Positions 1 to 11,700 of a DNA stretch of 64,000 bases are shown piece by piece. The number at the start of each line of letters is the position of its first letter. Within the stretch, counting starts at the first letter, position 1. Under the pieces are notes generated by a model that was not told the DNA's origin, ran no database searches, and saw nothing but the letters and a program-made list of their open reading frames with translations. The DNA lies in contig CM026390.1 in assembly GCA_014843695.1 (NCBI GenBank), forward strand, positions 10,107,416 to 10,171,415, given 5' to 3'. The position numbers were made by a program, and so were the translations under genes. The stretch comes from Archivesica marissinica. Taxonomy: Eukaryota; Mollusca; Bivalvia; Venerida; Vesicomyidae.

Positions 1-2657
1 CAACAAGCCATACAACATGAAGGTTGCAGGGGTACCGGCCATGTCACCCATACATCCAATGATGGCCAGTGAGGAGATACCACATGCTATACAACAAGCC
101 ATACAACATGAAGGTTGCAGGGGTACAGGCCATGTCACCCATACATCCAATGATGGCCAGTGAGGAGATACCACATGCTATACAACAAGCCATACAACAT
201 GAAGGTTGCAGGGGTACCGGCCATGTCACCCATACATCCAATGATGGCCAGTGAGGAGATACCACATGCTATACAACAAGCCATACAACATGAAGGTTGC
301 AGGGGTACCGGCCATGTCACCCATACATCCAATGATGGCCAGTGAGGAGATACCACATGCTATACAACAAGCCATACAACATGAAGGTTGCAGGGGTACC
401 GGCCATGTCACCCATACATCCAATGATGGCCAGTGAGGAGATACCACATGCTATACAACAAGCCATACAACATGAAGGTTGCAGGGGTACCGGCCATGTC
501 ACCCATACATCCAATGATGGCCAGTGAGGAGATACCACATGCTATACAACAAGCCATACAACATGAAGGTTGCAGGGGTACCGGCCATGTCACCCATACA
601 TCCAATGATGGCCAGTGAGGAGATACCACATGCTATACAACAAGCCATACAACATGAAGGTTGCAGGGGTACCGGCCATGTCACCCATACATCCAATGAT
701 GGCCAGTGAGGAGATACCACATGCTATACAACAAGCCATACAACATGAAGGTTGCAGGGGTACCGGCCATGTCACCCATACATCCAATGATGGCCAGTGA
801 GGAGATACCACATGCTATACAACAAGCCATACAACATGAAGGTTGCAGGGGTACCGGCCATGTCACCCATACATCCAATGATGGCCAGTGAGGAGATACC
901 ACATGCTATACAACAAGCCATACAACATGAAGGTTGCAGGGGTACAGGCCATGTCACCCATACATCCAATGATGGCCAGTGAGGAGATACCACATGCTAT
1001 ACAACAAGCCATACAACATGAAGGTTGCAGGGGTACCGGCCATGTCACCCATACATCCAATGATGGCCAGTGAGGAGATACCACATGCTATACAACAAGC
1101 CATACAACATGAAGGTTGCAGGGGTACCGGCCATGTCACCCATACATCCAATGATGGCCAGTGAGGAGATACCACATGCTATACAACAAGCCATACAACA
1201 TGAAGGTTGCAGGGGTACCGGCCATGTCACCCATACATCCAATGATGGCCAGTGAGGAGATACCACATGCTATACAACAAGCCATACAACATGAAGGTTG
1301 CAGGGGTACCGGCCATGTCACCCATACATCCAATGATGGCCAGTGAGGAGATACCACATGCTATACAACAAGCCATACAACATGAAGGTTGCAGGGGTAC
1401 CGGCCATGTCACCCATACATCCAATGATGGCCAGTGAGGAGATACCACATGCTATACAACAAGCCATACAACATGAAGGTTGCAGGGGTACCGGCCATGT
1501 GACCCATACATCCAATGATGGCCAGTGAGGAGATACCACATGCTATACAACAAGCCATACAACATGAAGGTTGCAGGGGTACCGGCCATGTCACCCATAC
1601 ATCCAATGATGGCCAGTGAGGAGATACCACATGCTATACAACAAGCCATACAACATGAAGGTTGCAGGGGTACCGGCCATGTCACCCATACATCCAATGA
1701 TGGCCAGTGAGGAGATACCACATGCTATACAACAAGCCATACAACATGAAGGTTGCAGGGGTACCGGCCATGTGACCCATACATCCAATGATGGCCAGTG
1801 AGGAGATACCACATGCTATACAACAAGCCATACAACATGAAGGTTGCAGGGGTACCGGCCATGTGACCCATACATCCAATGATGGCCAGTGAGGAGATAC
1901 CACATGCTATACAACAAGCCATACAACATGAAGGTTGCAGGGGTACCGGCCATGTCACCCATACATCCAATGATGGCCAGTGAGGAGATACCACATGCTA
2001 TACAACAAGCCATACAACATGAAGGTTGCAGGGGTACCGGCCATGTGACCCATACATCCAATGATGGCCAGTGAGGAGATACCACATGCTATACAACAAG
2101 CCATACAACATGAAGGTTGCAGGGGTACCGGCCATGTGACCCATACATCCAATGATGGCCAGTGAGGAGATACCACATGCTATACAACAAGCCATACAAC
2201 ATGAAGGTTGCAGGGGTACCGGCCATGTCACCCATACATCCAATGATGGCCAGTGAGGAGATACCACATGCTATACAACAAGCCATACAACATGAAGGTT
2301 GCAGGGGTACCGGCCATGTGACCCATACATCCAATGATGGCCAGTGAGGAGATACCACATGCTATACAACAAGCCATACAACATGAAGGTTGCAGGGGTA
2401 CCGGCCATGTGACCCATACATCCAATGATGGCCAGTGAGGAGATACCACATGCTATACAACAAGCCATACAACATGAAGGTTGCAGGGGTACCGGCCATG
2501 TGACCCATACATCCAATGATGGCCAGTGAGGAGATACCACATGCTATACAACAAGCCATACAACATGAAGGTTGCAGGGGTACCGGCCATGTCACCCATA
2601 CATCCAATGATGGCCAGTGAGGAGATACCACATGCTATACAACAAGCCATACAACAT
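1..2657. repeat. 91-bp satellite array, about 29 copies
   Basis: Near-identical 91-bp units run from the left window edge to 2657, so the array is cut by the edge. The main variant is C/G in ATGT(C/G)ACCC. The G form appears only in the right half, from about 1501. A second variant (GGTACAGG for GGTACCGG) occurs twice, 819 bp (nine units) apart. Short ORFs that recur every 91 bp on both strands are artefacts of the unit. Confidence 0.98.
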
Positions 2658-3060
2658 AATAATCGTCTTTACTGTAAAATGTTGAAACAACGGAACATGA
2701 AAATCAACTAAAATAAAATCGTGGACTCAATCAAGTGTCTTTCACAACAATGGTTTTGATGGGTCTCGTACTCACTGAAATAACTGTGAACGAGTTGCTA
2801 TTTTTGTTTCAAGCAATGTTTCTATTTCATTGCATCAATTGCAAACACGATAGGGCCAAATTTGATTTTCATTGAAATAATACCTACAACCAACTGGTAA
2901 TGCAAAATGTATGATAATGCAACAGCTATGCAATGGATAACAAGAAACCTAGAAATATGCTGTCAAATGGCCACAAAAAAGGTAGCTTTTATAACATACA
3001 TTTGCAAAAATATTCAATCAACATATCACACAGTGCAAACAAATTATGAACACAGACGAG
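2658..3060. other. unique AT-rich intronic DNA
   Basis: I see no gene, repeat or splice-bounded PG exon in this stretch. Confidence 0.6.
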
Positions 3061-3233
3061 TTAACCCTTTCAACCCCACAGGCCTCTAAATAGGCTTATG
3101 AAAAGTGTAGATCCAGGATAAAATTACCCATTTTGATAAATGAACTGGTCCAAAGGTAATTTTCTTATTAATTTATTGGTCTGAAAATATCACGCACCAA
3201 TCCATGTCAGTTACTTGGGGTTGAATGGGTTAA
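3061..3233. mobile_element. TTAA MITE family P1, internally deleted
   Basis: It is bounded by TTAA at both ends: TTAACCCTTTCAACCCCAC on the left and GGGGTTGAATGGGTTAA on the right. About 70 bp of the palindromic core present in other P1 copies is missing, leaving 173 bp against about 241 bp. TTAA duplication and CCC-ends suggest a non-autonomous piggyBac-type element; this is inferred from the ends only. Confidence 0.85.
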
Positions 3234-3535
3234 TAAGCGAACAGCTGTTAATTATTGTCAACAAAATGACGCTGATGCAGTACACATCTACGTGGAATTA
3301 GCCGGGATTACTAGTTAATGACAAATCCCTGAATGGAGCAACCGCTTGTTTATGTGGAATTTACTGCTGTGTTACATCATCTACTAGTTAATACGGAATG
3401 TTAAATGGTAAACTATCACTTGGAAGGCGAAACTGGGAACCATACTCATTAACATTATTATGTTTATGTGCAGTTTGTCTTATCATAATCTTCATTGGGA
3501 AACTATGAAAAATGTCAGTTAAAGACAAAATTGTG
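3234..3535. other. unique intronic DNA
   Basis: Nothing recognisable was seen. Confidence 0.6.
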
Positions 3536-4518
3536 ATAGTTACCTGAATACCCCTCATCAGGTCTAGGCAATTGTGTCTGTGAAATCAGGTGATAGTTAC
3601 CTGAATGCCCCCACCACTCATCAGGTCTAGGCAATTGTGTCTGTGAAGTCAGGTGATAGTTACCTGAATGCCCCCATCACTCATCAGGTCTAGGCAATTG
3701 TGCCTGTGAAGTCAGGTGATAGTTACCTGAATGCCCCCACCACTCATCAGGTCTAGGCAATTGTGCCTGTGAACATGTGAAGTCAGGTGATAGTTACCTG
3801 AATGCCCCCACCACTCATCAGGTCTAGGTAATTGTGCCTGTGAACATGTGAAGTCAGGTGATAGTTACCTGAATGCCCCCACCACTCACCAGGTCTAGGT
3901 AATTGTGCCTGTGAACATGTGAAGTCAGGTGATAGTTACCTGAATGCCCCCACCACTCACCAGGTCTAGGCAATTGTGCCTGTGAAGTCAGGTGATAGTT
4001 ACCTGAATGCCCCCACCACTCACCAGGTCTAGGCAATTGTGTCTGTGAAGTCAGGTGATAGTTACCTGAATGCCCCCACCACTCACCAGGTCTAGGCAAT
4101 TGTGCCTGTGAACATGTGAAGTCAGGTGATAGTTACCTGAATGCCCCCACCACTCACCAGGTCTAGGCAATTGTGCCTGTGAAGTCAGGTGATAGTTACC
4201 TGAATGCCCCACCACTCACCAGGTCTAGGCAATTGTGCCTGTGAAGTCAGGTGATAGTTACCTGAATGCCCCCACCACTCACCAGGTCTAGGCAATTGTG
4301 CCTGTGAAGTCAGGTGATAGTTACCTGAATGCCCCCACCACTCACCAGGTCTAGGCAATTGTGCCTGTGAATATGTGAAGTCAGGTAATAGTTACCCGAA
4401 TGCCCCCATCACTCATCAGGTCTAGGCAATTGTGCCTGTGAAGTCAGGTGATAGTTACCCGAATGCCCCTACCACTCATCAGGTCTAGGCAATTGTGCCT
4501 GTGAACATGTGAAGTCAG
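3536..4518. repeat. 63/74-bp tandem array, about 15 copies
   Basis: The unit starts GATAGTTACCTGAATGCCCC and contains CAGGTCTAGGCAATTG. Some copies carry an extra AACATGTG-type decamer before GAAGTCAGG, giving two length classes. Units abut directly, with no spacers. Confidence 0.95.
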
Positions 4519-4571
4519 GGCTTAAGCTTGAGGGAGTTTTGGGATAAATACTCTCCCTAAGCCACCTCAAT

Positions 4572-4802
4572 TTATTTGTTGTTTAATGTAGCACCTAATG
4601 TAGCTTAAGCCAATGGCGACTCTCCGAGCAGTAATTCAGGAATGGACCGGCTTCATGTTAGAACAATCCACCTACGCAAAGTCAATTGGATAGCTTCCTC
4701 ACATGAAAGAATTCAACACCCCTACTGGGATTCTAGCCTACAACGATGAGGGGCAAGTGATTTGTAGTCAACGACTGTAACCACTCAGCCACGGAGGCCC
4801 CT
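4572..4802 (-). mobile_element. tRNA-derived SINE, family C
   Basis: Read on the minus strand, the right end gives a tRNA-like head (CCGTGGCTGAGTGGTTA, then a TTCGAATCCC-like B box degraded to TAGAATCCC). It is followed by a body with GAATTCTTTCATGTGAGG and CGGAGAGTCGCCAT. The same order is seen in the better copy at 40731-40983. Confidence 0.8.
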
Positions 4803-5039
4803 CTTTTCCACATATTTAGCTTGGGGAGAAGCTAAGAAAGAAGGTCGAGTGACCAAGCTTCTCCCTTGTATACCTTAAACTCTCCCAGTTTGAAGGTGAG
4901 GTTAAAGTCCAGTAATTTAGAGTAATTTTGTCCGAATATGGTTCTACTACCGAGTACTTGGCTGTGTCTGAAACAGTGCTCAGAGTGACGACAAGATCTT
5001 TCTCAACCATTTACAAGATCAAAAAAAGTTTGTGCAACT

Positions 5040-5285
5040 TTAACCCTTTGCCTGCTGAGTAAATAAAATCACATTTGCAAACAAGATAGATCCAGATCAG
5101 CCATGGCGCAACGTCGTGTCTGATCAGGATCTATGTTGTTTGCTATTCAGTCAAATGTTTTAGCTCCACTATCTGAATAGCAAACAGCATAGAGCCTGAT
5201 CAGATAGCACATCATGTTCCGTCTGATCTGGCTCTATGTTGTTTGCAAAAGTGATTTTATCTGCCGCTAGCGTGCAAAGGGTTAA
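5040..5285. mobile_element. TTAA MITE family P2
   Basis: TTAACCCTTTGCCTGC on the left and GTGCAAAGGGTTAA on the right. The interior holds two inverted blocks of the type GATCCAGATCAG / TGATCAGGATCTATG separated by TTAGCTCCACTATCTGAATA. The length is 246 bp. Other copies are at 11465, 21811 and 22109. Confidence 0.88.
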
Positions 5286-6464
5286 ACATAAAAAATGAAC
5301 AAATATTTCAGAAGCAAGTATTATTCTATAATCATAAAAGGCGTATTTTATCATCAAATCAAACAAGATTTCCAGAAAATGGTTTCAAATTTCTTAGCAT
5401 ATTTTCCAATAGAACTCATATTTATTTCATGGCAAAACCAATTACCTGCCATTACTTGCATGTCACGACGATGACGACTCAATCACTAAATTCTATTTTG
5501 TTGCATAGTCAGTAGAAACGCACTTGAAGAGAGAAGATTACGTAACCAATTAGGAAATTACATGTCAGGTTTGCATCCTGCAATCAAACACCATTCGCCA
5601 GACAAGAAGAAATTGGGACACGGATATCGTCTTGCAACTTCACTGAATATAACTGTTCTATCTCCTTCTTTTATTCATAAGCCGATACAAGAGTTTAGCG
5701 ACAACCCCTCGGTGGAACAGCCTGCGATGAATTCTGCATTTCATTAATAATGCAAACTAATGCAGAACGCAGCTTAAGTTGCCAAAATTTCCATTCCAGA
5801 TTAATTTTTAAAATCTCACTATATAACAAGACAAAATAAATATTAAAGAACCACCCAAAAGTTTCATTTCAAAAAAATTCCGCCAAACTCTTTTATCAAA
5901 ATATGTCACACATATTGGTGGTTTCAATTGAATAAAGTTAAACATAGTAACAGAGGAAATAGACACAACACAATTCTAAATGATATATGGTGTTTTTCAT
6001 GATTACATTAATTATGGTACAGGAATCAAGAATAGAAATTCTTTTGTTAAAACTGATAATTATACGGCGAGAAATCATTAGCTCAAACACCAATTGTGTG
6101 ATATTGCATTACAGTCTGAAAGACAGGCTGCACAGGCAATATGCACGAACAATGAAAGCCTCCACACAGTTATCATCTCCCAGAAGACTTCAGTTGTGAA
6201 AATGAGGGATGAAGCCCCAAGCCACTGTCATATTACCCGTCCCCATAGATTTTTCATATATTAATTGATTTGACAAAGAGGTGCTCTAGTGACATTTTAT
6301 TGAAATACTGACAATTCAACTGACAATATAATGTCATGAATTCATAAAAACTTAAGATGCTACCACTATTTAAAAGCATGCATATTTCTGGAAAATTTCA
6401 GAAATTTAGTTGTTTGTGAGAATATTTTTATTTTACTGCCCTACATTCAGTCAACTTTTAATCT
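5286..6464. other. unique AT-rich DNA, no gene seen
   Basis: Only short chance ORFs occur on both strands, and none carries a recognisable motif or PG repeat. Confidence 0.55.
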
Positions 6465-6697
6465 TACTTTATAAAAATTTATTTTAGCTCGATTGCGAAA
6501 CAAGTTCTTTCAACGTATATTAATCACTCTCGAGACCTCATTCCTAATGGAAACCATCGCCATGACGTAAAGAGAAGAGGCAATGTGGAATTTAAATGCC
6601 TTGCCTAAGGGCACAATCATAACGGCTACAACGGGGCTTGAACTCTGGGCCTTTCGCACATGAAGCGAACGCGCTTCCACTGCGCTATCACGACTTT
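6465..6697 (-). mobile_element. tRNA-derived SINE, family E
   Basis: The minus-strand head reads GTGATAGCGCAGTGGAAGCG then AGAGTTCAAGCCCCG (A and B box-like). It is followed by a CCTTGCCTTAAG-type region, a GATGG..CCATCGCCATG core and a tail TTTATTTTAGCTCGATTGCG (plus-strand reading). This is the simple form of the element that expanded into a minisatellite at 16615-17865. Confidence 0.82.
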
Positions 6698-6777
6698 TAA
6701 TCTTGCCACCATTATGCAGTTAAATATGTACCAATTAAACAACTAATTTTATACAACAATTAATTACAAGAATCGCT

Positions 6778-6832
6778 TTAACCTAGGTTACATACCTCTA
6801 AATAGGCTTACAAAAAGTGTACATCCAGATGG
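6778..6832 (+). mobile_element. P1 MITE fragment
   Basis: TTAACC followed shortly by ACCTCTAAATAGGCTTACAA and a P1-like GTGTACATCCAGATG. The rest of the element is absent. Confidence 0.6.
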
Positions 6833-6965
6833 TGTAATACATCATTATGGAGTTGGCATTCACTGGCAGATTCAGGGGAGGTGGAGATGGGGATCGAGGT
6901 TATATGCATGCACACCCCATACAGCATGATCAATAAATAAACTAACTTTGTCAAAAGAAACAGAA

Positions 6966-7213
6966 ACCCATGTCTCCGTGGCCTAGTGGTTAAGGCATGC
7001 GCCTATGGAGCTGGAGGTCGACAGTTCAAACCTTGTCAGCGTCCATTCTAATGTGGTGGTTCAGTGAGCCACCAGCTAGCTAAGTAATGGTTATTGATTG
7101 CTTGCAACCTGGCCTACAAGGATAGGATTCGGCGAGACTGATGTTCATAAGAGGTGTCCCATAAGTCAGAAAAGGCAGGCCCAATCCCTGGGGTGACACT
7201 ATAATAAACAATT
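6966..7213 (+). mobile_element. tRNA-derived SINE, family D
   Basis: The plus-strand tRNA-like head is CCGTGGCCTAGTGGTTAAGG, with CAGTTCAAACCTTG as a B-box-like element. The body has GGTTCAGTGAGCCACC and ends CTGGGGTGACACTATAATAAA. It is a single copy in this window. Confidence 0.7.
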
Positions 7214-8287
7214 TACTTTTTAATTTTTTAATGAAATAAAATTACTGTGTTTTGAATAAAACACTTAGAAACTATAGCACATTTTTGTGTGTGCATGCAT
7301 GGTTTGGATAGAAACTTCCATTGCTACTGGTTCTGCGAGAAGGAGAAGGCAGTTACTGCTAAAACACAGCCTCTTCCGAATAACAAGAAAAGGTGAGAAA
7401 TAGTAGAATGTATTCCCATTATGCTCCGGCATCAAACCAGCAACTTTCAGCAGTCCAGACAACTCGGTCATATTTTGTATACATAACCTCAATGGGTTTG
7501 GTGTCTAGATGTCAAACAACACCCATTTTAGAACAAAGTTCAATCAAGCATTAATATTCAGTGGCACTTTATAACCTCTCAATAAGACAGCACACTTTAT
7601 TACACAGCATAAGCCATGACAAGCAACGGATGGAATCTGACACATAAAAGGGGCCACGGAGCAAGCCCAACTTGTGCCGAAAATGGTAAAACTGTCACCT
7701 TTCCCGACAGTATCTTCGCACAGTGCCATATTAAAACAAAGCATGAATATTCAAAGGCATTTAATAATCTCAGAAAATAAAAGACAATCATTATATAGCT
7801 CAAATTTCCTTTGGTGCAATCGGATGAAACAAGCAATGATAACATGACCGAACATTGAACAAGGCAAAGGAAACATGGAGACAATGTGAAAGAAATTGCA
7901 AGTGTACGGGATAATTAAACATGTCAGTATTTGACAATCTTAATGGAAACGGCCTCGGAAATGGTGTCAATGCTTGAAACAACTTTGGCATAATCATGAA
8001 AGACAAATTTCTTTGTACATTTCAATTTTGATTAAATTAATTCCATAATTTCCTTTGGGTAGCATATGATATGATTTCATGCTGAAAAGCTCGTGGAGCG
8101 AGATGCACATGCTTTGTGTTGTGAGTGTCAGCACGCAGAACGTCAATCGCTCGCTATTGTAGAAATGGGAAATGGAAATGTATTTTTTTGTCAAACATAA
8201 GATCAGCGAACTTTAGATTAATCCAAATTTATCAGCAAAAATGTTCTAAATTGCTTTTGATTGTGATTGCAATACCAACAGAATCTG
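7214..8287. other. unique DNA, no gene seen
   Basis: Only short chance ORFs on the minus strand, with no recognisable domain. I looked specifically for the next STPG2 exon here and did not find one. Confidence 0.55.
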
Positions 8288-8437
8288 AATAAAGAGGCAT
8301 GACATTCTCTCCCCTCTCTCCTCCCCCTCCCCTCCCTCCCTCCCCTCCCCTCCCTCCCCTCTCCTCTCTCTCTCTCTCTCCCCTCTCTCTCTCTCCCCCC
8401 TCCCCTCTCCCCTCCCCTCTCCTCTCCTCTCCTCTCT
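8288..8437. repeat. polypyrimidine (CT/CCCT) simple repeat
   Basis: About 150 bp of almost pure C and T on the plus strand, which is purine-rich in the STPG2 transcript. It begins 33 bp past the exon 8 donor. Confidence 0.95.
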
Positions 8438-8469
8438 AAAGATCTGGAAATCGCATCATGTAATCCTAC

Positions 8470-8723
8470 CTTAGCTGGTGCAATGTCGTCCTTTAATCTC
8501 GCGGTAACTGATGCGAATGTTGACGATAGATGATGGTAACGTGACTGGAATGGCTTCTCCTTCACTTGGTAGTGGTTGGGACCAGGCAACTCTGGAGCTT
8601 CCTTCTGTGCTATGTTTTTAACACGCACAGACGTAGTACCAAACACACCGCGTCTGGTACTTTCTATATATGCTTTACGCATGCTCTCTGCACCCATGCC
8701 GGCAATGTTGTAGGACCCTGGAC
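8470..8723 (-). CDS. STPG2: STPG2 exon 8 (last exon seen)
   Basis: 254 bp, residues 352-436. The acceptor is CCTTTTTTCAG and the donor GCTAAG|GTAGGATT. It encodes GPGSYNIAGMGAESM, TRRGVFGTTSVR, LPGPNHYQV and FASVTARLKDD. Past the donor the reading frame stays open into a purine-rich simple repeat, but that is intron. I scanned 1-8460 for a further PGPG-type exon on the minus strand and saw none, so the gene probably continues beyond the left edge. Confidence 0.87.
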
Positions 8724-11700
8724 CTGAAAAAAGGATAGATAATTGTCTGTATTCAGTGTTTCCCATCCTATCATGAAAGTATGCTTCATATGCACTGATG
8801 TGGGACACGGATACTTTAGATTCCCAATGCATTGGTGAGAAGGGAGCATGCTACACCACTGCGCTAATGAGACTGACTGACTAATAAGTTTATTTAAAGT
8901 CATCACCGCATAAATGCATTTGGGCGACTGAATGCGCTAATCGGACAGCCACTACGATTAAATAGCGAGGCATCAGGATTAAATAGCGAGACATCAGGAT
9001 TAAATAGCTGGACATTGGATTAAATAGCGAGACATCAGGATTAAATAGTGAGACATCAGGATTAAATGGCGAGGCATTAAGAATTAAATAGCCGTGAGGC
9101 GCTATTGGCTAAAAGAGCCTTTAGGAATTATTGGCTTCACAGACTATCCACAGATTATTTAGTGTTTCGTAGTCTATTCACAAACAATTTAGTGTTCTAA
9201 GACTATTAAGGCACAATACCACCACTACAATCCACAAATCAAGCCATCGCCTGTCTCAATCATTTATTTTTATTATCATTTATTTTATTTTCAAACTGTT
9301 CCACCAAATACCCTATTATCAACAGACTGTACAATAATGGAGTGCGAGGTCCGGAGTGTTGTATGACAAACCCTCGTGGAATGCCAGACCAGACGTATAA
9401 TTACATGTAAAAGACATGCTAATAACTATCATAAACTCACAACTGACAGAATAATTAATAGAATAATAGTGATTTCTATTATTTTTATCGTTTTGTCAGT
9501 GTGCTTTATTATGGCCAAAAACTTCCCGACCATTTTTAGTGTCATTTCCTTACCAGTCATGCTGAGGCCAAACAAAAAAAATTACACAATTGATAACTGT
9601 TACAAAAATATTGTGAACTGTAACAAAAATATTGTGAACGACCATTGAAGCTGTAGTATCTAGAAATCATCGGAGAGCATCTTTTAATATTTTGCAAAGC
9701 TCCAGTTTCTGTTCAGTTTCAAAACTGGAGTCAACTTAGAGCCATATAAATATTTGAAGCCATGTATTTGATAAAAAAAGAAAGAAGGAAATTTTAAAAA
9801 AGTTCCGCCAAATATTTTCGCAATTCTTAAAATTTAGCGCCAATATTTGTCTTTTGTCGCAATTTCCAACCGACAATGGGAACCCTGATTTTAATATAAT
9901 TGCCTTTAGTTTAGGTTAAACAATATATATTTCTTTGAATAAACATAGTCAGGTATTTATAAGATGTACATACAATGTAGGATTGAGGAGAAAGCATCCT
10001 GCTTGTATGGTTACCTCTTTCCTACAAATCATTTACAATACATACTGTTTATATTAGGCATATTACTAGCAAATACATGTATTGAGTAACTCGATAGTTT
10101 TTGAATGTGAGAAAAATATATTAATTTTGAAATAGATATTAAGATATGATGGTGGTTGTGCAACAAGACGATGAAATGCACATTATCATTAAACTACACT
10201 ATAACAAGCGGCTATGATAATATTGCATTGGAGATAGAAAACAAAATAAAAATTGGAGGCAAGCAAATCAGATTTAGATGTCACCGGCTCGTGCATGTAC
10301 GGAAACTGAGCAGGTATTTCAAATAGCGATTGTTCGATGTAGTGTTATGCAAACCGTTTTGTGTCTTCAAGGTACTATGTTTTGTTCAAAGCTGAGTTGT
10401 GCAGCATGTCCTTCTAATAGTGTGTTATGTGTTGGTGCAGTAATGTTGCTGATCTTGTTAATGAGTACTGTTCTGTGAGTTGTGTATGTCCTTCTAATAG
10501 TGTGTTATGTGTTGGTGCAGTAATGTTGCTGATCTCGTTAATGAGTGTTGTCCTGCTAGTTGTACATGTCCTTCTAATAGTGTGTTATGTGTTGGTGCAG
10601 TAATGTTGCTGATCCCGTTAATGAGTGTTGTCCTGCTAGTTGTACATGTCCTTCTAATAGTGTGTTATGTGTTGGTGCAGTAATGTTGCTGATCTTGTTA
10701 ATGAGTGTTGTCCTGCTAGTTGTACATGTCCTTCTAATAGTGTGTTATGTGTTGGTGCAGTAATGTTGCTGATCTCGTTAATGAGTGTTGTCCTGTGAGT
10801 TAAGTGTGTATAATACACAAGTAAAAGAAATAGTGTTCTGTAGTCTCTACTTTGCCACATCTGCAAAGTGGACTTTGAAGGATGTATTTTTAAAACAAAT
10901 GTTCATTTAACCCTTTCCTTCATAGAGATTTCTGTTATTTAGGTATATCTCCATACAAACGACAGCCATTTAGCTGTCATACAGTGGATAAGTAGTCACC
11001 ATATCTATCCAACCTCCATAGATATTACTGGGACTACATGAGATTTAGGTTAATATACTATTATATCTCCATACAAACAACAGCCATTTAGCTATCATGC
11101 AGTGAATAAGTAGTCACCATATCTATCCCACCTCCATAGATATTACTGGGACTACATGAGATTTAGGTTAATATACTATTATATCTCCATACAAACGACA
11201 GCCATTTAGCTATCATGCAGTGGATAAGTAGTCGCCATATCTATCCCACCTCCATAGATATTACTGGAACTACATAAGATTCTGGCCTTTATTATGAACA
11301 TTGGTTTGGCTACTACATTGTCAATGTATGTCGTATTGGTAATAGTGTCCTGAGGTGCTTCTATGAGGGAAACGGTTATATACTGCCACTGTTACTAATC
11401 TCCTTTACTGTCACAAATTCTTATGGTACTAAATATCATCTTTTATTTCTTTGAGGTGACCCTTTTAACCCATAACCTGCCAAATAAAGTGGACGGAATG
11501 TGCAAATAACATAGATCCAGCTCAGCAGAGGCGTCTGATCAGGATCTATATTGTTTACTATTTAGATAAGTGGATTAACTCCACTATCTGAATAACAAAC
11601 ATCAGAGAGCGTGATCAGACGGGTTCTGTTCCGTCTGATCTGGCTCTATGCTGTTTACAAAAGCGACTTTAGTGTGATTGACAGGTTAAGGGTTAATAAA

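Noticed and set aside
1..2657. CRISPR array
   Set aside because: Units abut with no unique spacers and the genome is eukaryotic. The same applies to all other arrays.
5562..5747. Short ORFs in unique DNA (also 7265-8194, 9376-9648, 24493-24720, 60835-61056, 63603-63821)
   Set aside because: Lengths are as expected by chance in AT-rich DNA, with no domain, splice borders or PG motif.
8218..8465. Glu/Arg/Gly-rich C-terminus read after exon 8
   Set aside because: It is translation of the GA-rich simple repeat past a good splice donor (AAG|GTAGG), so it is intron.
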